From: Granulosicoccus sp.
Lineage (GTDB): Bacteria; Pseudomonadota; Gammaproteobacteria; Granulosicoccales; Granulosicoccaceae
Reading direction: 5' to 3'
Length of the DNA stretch: 64,000 nucleotides
Assembly (NCBI GenBank): GCA_023301795.1
Contig: JALZVU010000008.1
Location: 62,001 to 126,000, forward strand
Part shown: positions 1 to 7,877 of the stretch, in pieces
Numbering within the stretch: the stretch's first letter is position 1
Layout: each line of letters begins with the position of its first letter
Notes under the pieces: generated by a model
Seen by the model: only the letters and a program-made list of their open reading frames with translations
The model's database searches: none
What the model was told of the DNA's origin: nothing
Translations under genes and position numbers: made by a program

Positions 1-230
1 TCAGGTAGCTCATGAATCCGCTTGACTTCCTTTCGATTGATACCGGTGACGATAGAGATTCTGGAAACGGTGGGGGTTTTTCCATTAATGCCGAAATGCG
101 TTGCTGCCTGATCGACATAGGCCTGCTTTGCCCAGTTGCTGAATTCGGCATGTGAGACACCGTGGCGCAGCAACAGCCGAACTAAGGGTTGGAGCACGCG
201 AGTGACAGCTTTTTGTAGGGATTCATGCAT
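1..230 (-). CDS. DUF6502-type protein, N-terminal part (gene runs off the window)
   Basis: Reading leftward from an ATG at 228-230, the first 76 codons are open to the window edge. The peptide begins MHESLQKAVTRVLQPLVRLL and continues with a helical region and a 'VSRISIVTGINRKEVKRI' segment that looks like a helix-turn-helix. This opening is typical of DUF6502 proteins, which are common in gammaproteobacteria and have no established function. The C-terminal two thirds lie outside the window. A second ATG two codons downstream (224-226) could be the start instead. Identification rests on remembered family appearance. Confidence 0.6.
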   Translation of the reverse strand, partial: MHESLQKAVTRVLQPLVRLLLRHGVSHAEFSNWAKQAYVDQAATHFGINGKTPTVSRISIVTGINRKEVKRIHELP

Positions 231-310
231 ACTAAAGCGGCTAGGATAATGATTGGCTAAAAGTTGGGATAATATTCCCAGTTTATCAGAGATTCAATAC
301 GGGGCGTAAT

Positions 311-1138
311 GTGAGTCAGAAAAAGCGAAGTAAGTCCAAGCCTAAAATGGCTGATTTGTCGACTACAACCAGACGCACAGAGCCTCAAAAGGCGTCAGGG
401 TTCCCTGCCAGTGGTTGCTGGGTCAACATCTTTGATCCGATTGTGGGCGAGTTGGTCGGTCGCTGTGGATATGACTACGCCATGATCGATATGGAGCATA
501 GCCCTGCAACACTGGATCTTGCTTTGAATATGATCAGGGCGGTGCAATTGGGCGGGGCCAAAGCGATTGTACGAGTGCCGGATAAATCGCCTCAGTGGAT
601 AGGCAGATTAATGGATATGGGCGCTGACGGCGTTATGGTGCCTATGGTTGATTCAGCGGAGGAGGCCACGGAATTGGCCCGCGCTGCCGTGTACGCGCCC
701 GAGGGCACTCGTGGTATGGCCGCCCCCATTGTGCGAGCAACGGGTTATGGGGTTAGCACAGAGCACTACCTCGACAACTATCGCAAAAATTTCATGCTGC
801 TACTACAAATAGAGACGGCAACTGCCGTTGATGCTGCCGCCGAGATTGCAGCCGTGGATGGAGTGGACTGTATTTTCATCGGTCCCTTCGATCTTGCAGG
901 GAGTCTGGGACATCGAGCAGAACCTGACCACAAGGACACAAAGGCTGCGATTCGCAAGATATCCAAGGCCGTGAAGGCTTCCGGAAAGTTGTTGTCGACG
1001 CTCAATACACCCAAATCTGACGCAAAAGCGTTACTTGCCCGTGGCTTTGATCTGGTCTTCAGCGGCAGCGACATCAGCATGCTGCGCCAGGCAATGTCCA
1101 GTGATGCGGCAAACAGTGAAAAACTTATTGAGAGTTAA
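311..1138 (+). CDS. HpcH/HpaI-family aldolase (class II, pyruvate-type)
   Basis: This 275-residue protein has the HpaI/citrate-lyase-beta fold signature. The YAMIDMEHSP segment carries the catalytic region, followed by GADGVMVPMVDSAEEA, the RGMAAP stretch, IETA and VDCIFIGPFDLAGSLGH near residue 195, which carries metal and substrate ligands in the family. Members cleave or form 2-keto-3-deoxy acids such as 4-hydroxy-2-oxoheptanedioate or 2-keto-3-deoxyrhamnonate; the exact substrate cannot be read from sequence. The start shown is GTG. An in-frame ATG at 347 would remove a basic 12-residue leader and is equally plausible. It is divergent from the DUF6502 gene, and no pathway partner lies beside it except possibly the TRAP acid transporter downstream. 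Confidence 0.85.
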   Translation: MSQKKRSKSKPKMADLSTTTRRTEPQKASGFPASGCWVNIFDPIVGELVGRCGYDYAMIDMEHSPATLDLALNMIRAVQLGGAKAIVRVPDKSPQWIGRLMDMGADGVMVPMVDSAEEATELARAAVYAPEGTRGMAAPIVRATGYGVSTEHYLDNYRKNFMLLLQIETATAVDAAAEIAAVDGVDCIFIGPFDLAGSLGHRAEPDHKDTKAAIRKISKAVKASGKLLSTLNTPKSDAKALLARGFDLVFSGSDISMLRQAMSSDAANSEKLIES

Positions 1139-1214
1139 CCACTAGGCTGTCTGGGAACAGGGTTTTCTTTGTGGCCGTCATCGGTTCCGATCACCCTATT
1201 CATGGAAAACAGTT

Positions 1215-1655
1215 TCAGAAACCTGCGGACAATTTGTACAGATTAGTAAAAGTGGGCTTTCCATCGATGCACTTCTGCATGTCCAGCGGCACCACAATCA
1301 TGACGGTAGTGCGGGTCAGCATTGCTGAGATAGCGGTGGCTTCAATCTGCTCCTGGATGTCCTGATCAGCGTTACCGCTTCTTTCCATACGCAAGATATT
1401 ACTCCGACAAGCGGTTGGCCCCACTTCGTGGCCACCGATGTTTACGGTGAGGTAGTCGCGCCCATCGATGTTGCCATGCTGCACCTCTCTGAGCTGGGTG
1501 GCTATGGATACCTGATAGTTCCCGGCATGCTGTGATGCTTTCTCGGGAGGCATGTGCGCGAACGCGTTACCGACTACAAGCAATAGTGCCCCTGCCAACA
1601 GCGCATGGCTGGCAGATGTGAAGCCGGTTTTTGTGGACTGTTGCTGACTGTACAT
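1215..1655 (-). CDS. small secreted hypothetical protein
   Basis: A 146-residue protein with a clear Sec signal peptide: a basic N-terminus, then a hydrophobic core ALLAGALLLVVGNAFA ending in AFA-H around residue 33. The mature part is about 110 residues with two cysteines (in TACRSN and MQKCID) that could form a disulfide in the periplasm. I do not recognise a family. It sits between the aldolase (convergent) and the TRAP genes (same strand, 125 bases upstream of it in transcription), so it might be read from its own promoter. Function unknown. Confidence 0.6.
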   Translation of the reverse strand: MYSQQQSTKTGFTSASHALLAGALLLVVGNAFAHMPPEKASQHAGNYQVSIATQLREVQHGNIDGRDYLTVNIGGHEVGPTACRSNILRMERSGNADQDIQEQIEATAISAMLTRTTVMIVVPLDMQKCIDGKPTFTNLYKLSAGF

Positions 1656-1780
1656 CGTTTACCCTCTTGTGCACCAACATCAATGCAGTGTGAACTCTCT
1701 GGACCTTAAGTACAATAGCTAGAATCGTGCCTCAGGGGGGTTACATGATCAACCCTGGGCACGACGCTCCGCCTGTGTGG

Positions 1781-4435
1781 CTAGAAATTCAGCGATAGAT
1801 CCTTGTGGTGAGAACGACAGGCCGCCACTGAAAGGGCTTGTGTTCGGGTAAATCGATCCTGCTGACGAATTCCTATGGTGTTTTTAAGCATATCCTCATA
1901 GTTGCTCAGATCAGCAAAGAGGGCAGGTTCTGCCTGCTCACGCCACTGCATTTGCGCCTCGTATTCTTCCATCGCAGTGTCAATCGATTCCATTGCAGCT
2001 TCAGGGTCCGGAGTCTTTTTGCGCATGGCCGAACGAGCTTTGGATACAGCTGAACGAATCTTATCGGCCCCTGCAATGTCACCAAATTGATCAGCCAACT
2101 CTTCCAATGGATCCACCAGATCAGCAGGCTCATTGGTTGACATCAACGTTTTCATATCCGGGATAGCGCTGCCAAGTGCTCGCAGATCCGATGTGCTGGC
2201 AAGAATCCCCACTACTTCTCCGGCGGCTTCGTAGCCGCTATCTGCAGCACGGCGATAAGCATTTCGCGCATCTTGCTCGGCCTTTTGCAGCTCGGTATGA
2301 CGTTGGTTTTCAGCCTCCCATTCGGCTGGGATCGTCTCTTCCAGTGCGCTGATCTCGAGTTGGAGCGCCTCAATGCGCTCGTTGAGTGATGCACGTCGCT
2401 CCTCAGTGTCTTCGCCGCGCACGCGATCAAGTAGTACTTCAAGCTCGTCTACTCGTGCATCGACTTTCCTGACATCTGCCTGGATACGTCTGACCACTGT
2501 GTGCACTGGACGGTACCTGTCTTCATTGTCGATCACGTTTTGCTCAGCTGCCTTTGCTGCAACGAGCAGATCGACAGCTTCAGAGGCTGGACCAAAACTG
2601 TCTTCGAGATCTTCAGCCAGGTCTTCAGGCAGGGTGGACAGATCGAGTGCACGTGCCGAGGAAAGAGCAGAGTCGTACGCATCGCGTTCTGCCAGAAGCT
2701 GATCGTAGGTGTATTCCTCAACGCAATACTGCAGCAGCGGATTACGTGGAGGCGGCGCGGTGTCTGACAGCAAAGACATGCGATTTGGCAAGTAGTTAAC
2801 CAGTGGCGGATAGGAGCCCACAATGGCAAGCGCGGTGAGCTGCAATGCGATGAAGGCAATAACGCCTTTATACATATTGACTGTTTTGACCACCGCAGGC
2901 GCAACTCCGCGTAAATAGAACAACGCAAATCCGAAGGGAGGCGTCAGGAAGGAGGTCTGGATATTCAATCCAATCATCACACCAAGCCACACAGCGGTGA
3001 TGTTCGCACCCGGATCGGCCAGCAGTATGGGCGCTACTATGGGCACCACCACGACCGCAATTTCGATGAAATCGAGGAAGAAGCCAAGCAGAAAGATAAC
3101 ACCCATAACGATGACGAATTTCATCCAGAAACCGCCAGGAAGACCGTTGAGAAAATCGCGTACCAGCTCTTCTCCGCCAAAGGCACGAAAGGCTGCAGTA
3201 AGCATCGCAGCTCCCAACAGGATAATGAATACCAGCGATGTAGCCTTCGCTGTCTCGATCATCACTTCATGCAAGGTGTTATTAATGCGACTCACTCGCA
3301 AGCCACTCCACAGTAAGGCAATGAGCAGAAGTGCCACGACACCGGCTGCAAAATAGACCGCTTCCAGGTCCTCGGCGCTTTTGATGTTCTTGATGTTGGT
3401 GTCGTTCAGGTTTAGCGACACGGCAAGGCCTACAATAGCCAGCAATGCAAGGCAGGCTGGCCAGTACTTGCGCTTACCGTCCTTGAGTCGATAACTGGCC
3501 ATGATCAGTGCACCGGCAGCACCAATGGCACCAGCCTGATTTACCGTTGCTATACCACTGATAATGGAGCCCAGAACCGCAAAGATCAGGGCTAGTGGCG
3601 GCACCAGTGTGCCAGCAACATTCAACAGGAACTTGCCATCATAGGCGCCACCAAAACGCACTGCTGGAGCGTTTTTAGGTTTTATTATGGCGTACACAAG
3701 GATGTACAGCATGTAGAGCCCAACCAATACCAGCCCTGGCACAAGAGCGCCCAGGAACATCTCTCCTGCACTGGTTGAGGTAACCGCAAATTCGGACGGC
3801 ATACTGAGTTCGCCGGTCGCATCTTTGTGCAGAACTTTACGTGCTGTGCCTGCCTGATCGGTAGCACTGGCCAATTGATCTGCCAGGATGATCAATACAA
3901 TCGAGGGTGGAATAATCTGACCCAGAGTGCCGGAAGCGGCGATAGTGCCAGTAGCTAATGATTGGGAATAACCGTTGCGCAACATGACCGGTAATGAGAT
4001 GAGGCCCATGGCAACAACTGTTGCGCCAACAATTCCGGTGGTTGCCGCAAGCAGGGCACCCACAAAAACAACTGAGATGCCCAGGCCACCAGGTACAGGT
4101 CCAAAAAGTTGTGACATGGTGACAAGAAGATCTTCTGCAATCTTGGAGCGTTGCAGCATGATCCCCATGAAAATAAACAATGGGATGGCAATGAGCGTAT
4201 CTCGCTCCACCTCCCAATAGATCCCGCGTAAATTGGTAATACCGGCACTTAGCCATTGGCTGGGACCGCCATGGGTGAAGTAGGCGTCTGGGCTGCCACC
4301 GAATATAAAGCCTGCGGCAGCTGCAATCGATATGGTCAGAATGGCTGCACCGGGCAAGGCGAAGGCTACCGGGTAGCCGGAACCCAACGCAAGCGCAAGT
4401 GTGATCAGAAGTAGTGCAAGAAAAACGAGATCCAT
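1781..4435 (-). CDS. TRAP transporter large permease (DctM) with a long coiled-coil C-terminal extension
   Basis: The first about 560 of 884 residues form a hydrophobic DctM-type permease of the mannitol/chloroaromatic (TakP-like) branch, with the IPLFIFMGIMLQRS, GIVGATVVAMGLISLPVML and TGTIAASGTLGQIIPPS segments characteristic of the family. It would import an organic acid or similar solute, driven by an ion gradient, together with the DctQ and DctP proteins encoded just upstream. Residues from about 565 to 884 are soluble, rich in Glu, Ala, Arg and Asp, and predicted to form long heptad-like helices (VRKVDARVDELEVLLDRV, LNERIEALQLEISALEE). Ordinary DctM proteins end after the last membrane helix. 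No frame break separates the two parts. It starts 21 bases after the DctQ stop. Confidence 0.88.
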   Translation of the reverse strand: MDLVFLALLLITLALALGSGYPVAFALPGAAILTISIAAAAGFIFGGSPDAYFTHGGPSQWLSAGITNLRGIYWEVERDTLIAIPLFIFMGIMLQRSKIAEDLLVTMSQLFGPVPGGLGISVVFVGALLAATTGIVGATVVAMGLISLPVMLRNGYSQSLATGTIAASGTLGQIIPPSIVLIILADQLASATDQAGTARKVLHKDATGELSMPSEFAVTSTSAGEMFLGALVPGLVLVGLYMLYILVYAIIKPKNAPAVRFGGAYDGKFLLNVAGTLVPPLALIFAVLGSIISGIATVNQAGAIGAAGALIMASYRLKDGKRKYWPACLALLAIVGLAVSLNLNDTNIKNIKSAEDLEAVYFAAGVVALLLIALLWSGLRVSRINNTLHEVMIETAKATSLVFIILLGAAMLTAAFRAFGGEELVRDFLNGLPGGFWMKFVIVMGVIFLLGFFLDFIEIAVVVVPIVAPILLADPGANITAVWLGVMIGLNIQTSFLTPPFGFALFYLRGVAPAVVKTVNMYKGVIAFIALQLTALAIVGSYPPLVNYLPNRMSLLSDTAPPPRNPLLQYCVEEYTYDQLLAERDAYDSALSSARALDLSTLPEDLAEDLEDSFGPASEAVDLLVAAKAAEQNVIDNEDRYRPVHTVVRRIQADVRKVDARVDELEVLLDRVRGEDTEERRASLNERIEALQLEISALEETIPAEWEAENQRHTELQKAEQDARNAYRRAADSGYEAAGEVVGILASTSDLRALGSAIPDMKTLMSTNEPADLVDPLEELADQFGDIAGADKIRSAVSKARSAMRKKTPDPEAAMESIDTAMEEYEAQMQWREQAEPALFADLSNYEDMLKNTIGIRQQDRFTRTQALSVAACRSHHKDLSLNF

Positions 4436-4456
4436 GGTTTTAGCTCCGTGATCTGA

Positions 4457-5443
4457 TCAATGAGTTGAGGCGTCTTCAGGAGCAGGCATTCGCGCCCCCG
4501 GATCGTTACGTATGTCTGCACGGGCTTCAAACAGCTGACTGACAAACTGGATGAGCATGGAAATGGCGAACACACCCAGGTAGCCTGCCATCAGATATTT
4601 GGTGTACATGCCAAATCCGGATTGTGACACTTCAAAGTTGGCGAGCGGTCCGTAAATGATGGAGGCTTTGCCTTTGAGACCGATGATAAGTATCGTCCAG
4701 CACAGCACCATCCCGAACAGAATGGCGCCAACCATATTGACGCGCCCCTTGGAGCGTCGAGACAGGCCGGCATAAAAGACATCGACTCTTACATGACCCT
4801 CGTGCAGCAGAGTGTAGGCACTGGCAAACAGGAACAGAGCTGCGTACCAGAAGCGCACCAGATCTCCCATGAATGCTTGCTCATAAGAGAAGACAAAGCG
4901 TGTGATAACGATGGTGAGCTCAGCTATGACGATAAGCAACGCTAACCAGTGAAATCCCAGGGTGCGTGTAAAGAGTGCTATGAAAAAGCCTGCGGCCATA
5001 AGCGGGTAGTGAACATACAGCCCGCGAAAGTTGGAACGTCCCAGTTCCTTGACCATGTCTTCCGAGACATAGTTACCCAGGATGCCTTCGACCCGAAGGA
5101 AAGAAATGCTCATGTCGGCAAGGCCCACCAAAAGCACAGCCCAGAAGCAGCCGCGAATCAGGTACGTGTTGAAGCCGGTGATGGTCTTGGCATCATCGCG
5201 TAGAGAACGATGGGATCTGGAGGTGACAAAGTAGGCGGCTACCGCTATGCCTGCGGCATACAACGCTAGCTGCAGCAGAGCGCCCAATGAAAAATTTCCC
5301 GAAAACAACGGACCGACGCCCGGCATATCGCGGCTGATGGTCAAGTAGTTGTTAGTTAGATAGGTAAACAGCGTGGCAAGCATCGACCAGCCAAACAATC
5401 GGGTTACCAGGGCCGGAGGGAGGGTAGGCTGCTGCGTATCCAT
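4457..5443 (-). CDS. TRAP transporter small permease (DctQ)
   Basis: A 328-residue membrane protein. Its C-terminal half (about 160-310) has the four-helix DctQ layout, with the typical LLHEGHVRVDVFYAGLSRRSKGRVNM-like loop (key residues HVRVDV, R-S-KGR) between helices. The N-terminal half adds several further membrane helices, so it is longer than the usual 160-220 residue DctQ; such long forms accompany TakP-type TRAP systems. It lies second in a dctP-dctQ-dctM order on the minus strand, separated from dctP by a hairpin and from dctM by 21 bases. It pairs with the large permease in the inner membrane. Confidence 0.85.
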   Translation of the reverse strand: MDTQQPTLPPALVTRLFGWSMLATLFTYLTNNYLTISRDMPGVGPLFSGNFSLGALLQLALYAAGIAVAAYFVTSRSHRSLRDDAKTITGFNTYLIRGCFWAVLLVGLADMSISFLRVEGILGNYVSEDMVKELGRSNFRGLYVHYPLMAAGFFIALFTRTLGFHWLALLIVIAELTIVITRFVFSYEQAFMGDLVRFWYAALFLFASAYTLLHEGHVRVDVFYAGLSRRSKGRVNMVGAILFGMVLCWTILIIGLKGKASIIYGPLANFEVSQSGFGMYTKYLMAGYLGVFAISMLIQFVSQLFEARADIRNDPGARMPAPEDASTH

Positions 5444-5580
5444 AAGCGGTTATTATTCACCGGTAGACTAGTGGCACATCAAGGTCTGGGTGGTGGCATA
5501 CGGTGGGCCCACTCGAACCATGAATTTGGGGTTAGGAGGCTGATACTACGATTGAAAAGGATCTGGCTGTGTTGATTGAC

Positions 5581-5617
5581 CCGGTGGGTAGGGGGAAACA
5601 TAGGCCCTACCCACTGG
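5581..5617 (-). terminator. strong hairpin between dctP and dctQ
   Basis: Arms CCGGTGGGTAGGG (5581-5593) and CCCTACCCACTGG (5605-5617) pair over 13 positions with one mismatch or wobble, around an 11-base loop. It lies 22 bases after the dctP stop on the minus strand and is not followed by a clear T-run in that direction. It is best read as an attenuating or mRNA-stabilising structure that lets the binding protein outnumber the permease, a common arrangement in binding-protein operons. Confidence 0.55.
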
Positions 5618-5638
5618 GTCGCTCAGACTGAAGCGCTA

Positions 5639-6736
5639 CTACAGGTCGAGAACGCGGTTACGCTGGTTGCTGAAACCTACGCCTGCATTCATCATCCATG
5701 TGCCAAGCTCTGTACGTGCCTTGGCAAAGCTGTCATGTACTTTGGCAGCCAGTTCGCTGTGATCACGAGTCTCCTCGAACACCTCTTCAGCAGCTTCCTG
5801 GAAGCTGTCGAATATTTCATCGTTGAACTGGCGAAGTTCAACGCCATTCTCGGTGATCATTTTTTGCAGGAATTCACCATTGCGGGCAGTGGCTTCGTCG
5901 TACTGGTTAGCATGCTCTTCGTAGCAGCAAGCGGTGATCAGTGCCTGATCTGCGTTGGACAGACCTTCCCAGAACTCTTTATTCATGCCGAATGCCAAAG
6001 AGCTGCCTGGCTCGTGCATACCTGCAGCGTAGTAGTACTTGGCTGCCTCATAGAACTTCATGAAGTAGTCATTGTAAGGTCCAACCCACTCCGTAGCGTC
6101 GATAGCACCGGAGACCAGGTTCTCGTAGATTTGCCCACCAGGCAGAGATACTGGAGATGCACCCAATTTGGCCATAACATCACCGCCAAGTCCTGGAATA
6201 CGCATTTTCAGACCCTTAAGGTCGTCAGCAGATTCGATTTCCTTGTTAAACCAACCGCCCATCTGACAACCGGTAGAACCGCAAGGCAGGCACTTGATAC
6301 CAAATTCATCACCAACCTCATCCCAAAGGGCCTGGCCATCCATGAACTTGATCCAGGCTGACCATTCGGTTGTCGTCAGTCCCATAGGAACGGCTGTGAA
6401 ATACGCCCATGCAGGGTGTTTGCCTTTCCAGTAGTAGTCAGCACCAATATAGGCTTGAGCGTTACCAGAGGCGACCTCATCAAATGAATCAAATGCACCC
6501 ACGCGCTCGCCAGCAGCAAAGTACTCAGTCTCGATTCGACCTTCAGACAGCTCGCCAATGCGCGCTACCAGACGCTGTGCACTCGTACCCAGACCTGGAA
6601 AATCACGGGGCCATGTAGAAACCACAGTGAGCTTTACTTTGCTCTGCGCGATAGCAGGAGCAGATGTAATTAGGCCAGAGCCGGCAACGGCTGTCAGGCC
6701 AGCTGCACTGCCAGCAAGAAATTTACGTCGTGACAT
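5639..6736 (-). CDS. TRAP transporter solute-binding protein (DctP/TakP-like), Tat-exported
   Basis: A 365-residue periplasmic receptor. The N-terminus has a twin-arginine signal (SRRKFLAG, hydrophobic core, cleavage probably after AIAQ near residue 31). The body matches the 2-oxoacid/mannitol-chloroaromatic branch: WPRDFPGLGTSAQR, YYWKGKHPAW, the conserved MRIPGLGG segment that carries the substrate-carboxylate arginine in the family, and DATEWVGPYND. TakP, a characterised relative, binds 2-oxoacids; the ligand here is unproven. It is first gene of the TRAP operon, preceded by a region with repeated operator-like words (6791-6901). Confidence 0.88.
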   Translation of the reverse strand: MSRRKFLAGSAAGLTAVAGSGLITSAPAIAQSKVKLTVVSTWPRDFPGLGTSAQRLVARIGELSEGRIETEYFAAGERVGAFDSFDEVASGNAQAYIGADYYWKGKHPAWAYFTAVPMGLTTTEWSAWIKFMDGQALWDEVGDEFGIKCLPCGSTGCQMGGWFNKEIESADDLKGLKMRIPGLGGDVMAKLGASPVSLPGGQIYENLVSGAIDATEWVGPYNDYFMKFYEAAKYYYAAGMHEPGSSLAFGMNKEFWEGLSNADQALITACCYEEHANQYDEATARNGEFLQKMITENGVELRQFNDEIFDSFQEAAEEVFEETRDHSELAAKVHDSFAKARTELGTWMMNAGVGFSNQRNRVLDL

Positions 6737-6771
6737 AGTTTTGGTTCCTTCAGAGGATGTAATTGCGAGCA

Positions 6772-6901
6772 GGACTTTCAGATCTGACCTAAAAGTCCGG
6801 CCTGTAATTACAACACAGGCAAAAGACCGTGTATACGAAGGAATAAATTGCTTACCGTATCTAGTTACCTTTTTCGGTCGTTGATGGTCGTTAAAAGACC
6901 G
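6772..6901. promoter_or_regulatory. dctP upstream region with repeated AAAAG(A/T)CCG words
   Basis: The word AAAAGACCG occurs at 6821-6829 and 6893-6901, and a one-mismatch copy AAAAGTCCG at 6791-6799. Two GGTCGTT copies (6876-6882, 6886-6892) face the last one, and GGACTTT/AAAGTCC (6772-6778, 6792-6798) form an inverted pair. Copies begin 30 and 72 bases apart, near whole helical turns. They lie 55-165 bases upstream of the dctP start. This looks like a multi-site operator, but no regulator gene is adjacent. Confidence 0.35.
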
Positions 6902-6922
6902 ACTGGTTCTCGAATTTTCTGC

Positions 6923-7696
6923 CTACAAATCCATCATAAGCTGCGAGTCTTCAATAATTCGATCCAGCTCCACGCCTTCATAGAAATCAAATATGGCATC
7001 GACCACGAATTGTGGATCGTCGGTAAGCTGAAACAGATCCATGTCGCCAGGGCTTATGGTGCCCGCCTCAATCAGTGACGTTTCAAACCACTCCAGCAAG
7101 CCACTCCAGAATTTTGTACCAAACAAAATGATGGGAAGACGTTTGGATTTGCCGGTCTGCACGAGGGTCAGCACCTCAGCCATCTCGTCCAGCGTCCCGA
7201 AGCCACCGGGCATGACAACGTAGGCGGACGCATATTTAACGAACATTACTTTACGCGCAAAGAAATACTTAAAATTCAGGCTGATGTCCTGGTAGGGGTT
7301 GCCAGATTGCTCATGGGGCAGTTTGATGTTCAGACCCACGCTGGCAGACTTGCCTGCGAAAGCACCTTTGTTACAAGCTTCCATGACACCGGGCCCGCCT
7401 CCGCTGACGACGGCAAAGCCTGAGTCTGATAACAGACGGCTGATTTCTTCGCTGGCTTTGTAATACGGATTGTCTGGGCTGAATCGGGCAGAGCCAAAGA
7501 TACTGACAGATGGGCTGAGATCAGCCAGTTGCTGAAACCCGTCCACGAACTCCGCCATGATCTGGAAGATTTTCCAGGAGTCTTGTGTCAGCGCTTTGTC
7601 GCGCGCATCGCGCCGCATCTGGTTGTGCGTGGGTAGTTGTCGCATCTTGCGTACCTGGTTAAGAGTCGATAAGGAATAGAGGTCTATGGTTCGCAT
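6923..7696 (-). CDS. LOG-family Rossmann-fold protein (TIGR00730)
   Basis: A 257-residue protein carrying both LOG signatures: SGGGPGVMEA at residues 98-107 and PGGFGTLDE at 163-171. The family includes cytokinin riboside 5'-monophosphate phosphoribohydrolases and nucleotide 5'-monophosphate nucleosidases; older annotations as lysine decarboxylase are misleading. The length is a little above the roughly 190-residue minimal form because of an N-terminal helical arm. It is transcribed away from polA and towards the TRAP operon but is separated from dctP by about 190 bases. The native nucleotide substrate cannot be told from sequence. Confidence 0.88.
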   Translation of the reverse strand: MRTIDLYSLSTLNQVRKMRQLPTHNQMRRDARDKALTQDSWKIFQIMAEFVDGFQQLADLSPSVSIFGSARFSPDNPYYKASEEISRLLSDSGFAVVSGGGPGVMEACNKGAFAGKSASVGLNIKLPHEQSGNPYQDISLNFKYFFARKVMFVKYASAYVVMPGGFGTLDEMAEVLTLVQTGKSKRLPIILFGTKFWSGLLEWFETSLIEAGTISPGDMDLFQLTDDPQFVVDAIFDFYEGVELDRIIEDSQLMMDL

Positions 7697-7877
7697 AATG
7701 CGCGCCAGAGCACAAGTTTTGTCTTTTGAAATCGAAATTCTTACCTGTGCACTCGCATTACCTGGCTTTTCAGTGTGGGTCAGTGATGGTTTGAGTCGTG
7801 CTACCCCTCAACTGACGTTATCGCAGCATGGCTCAAGCGTTACACTAGGCCGATTCCAGCCTTAACCCAGAAATATC

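Noticed and set aside
1171-1365. 64-codon plus-strand frame opposite the small secreted protein
   Set aside because: The minus-strand frame has a clear signal peptide; this one looks like its shadow.
5576-6361. 261-codon plus-strand open frame opposite the TRAP binding protein
   Set aside because: The opposite strand encodes an unmistakable DctP protein with a Tat signal; the plus-strand peptide has no recognisable features.
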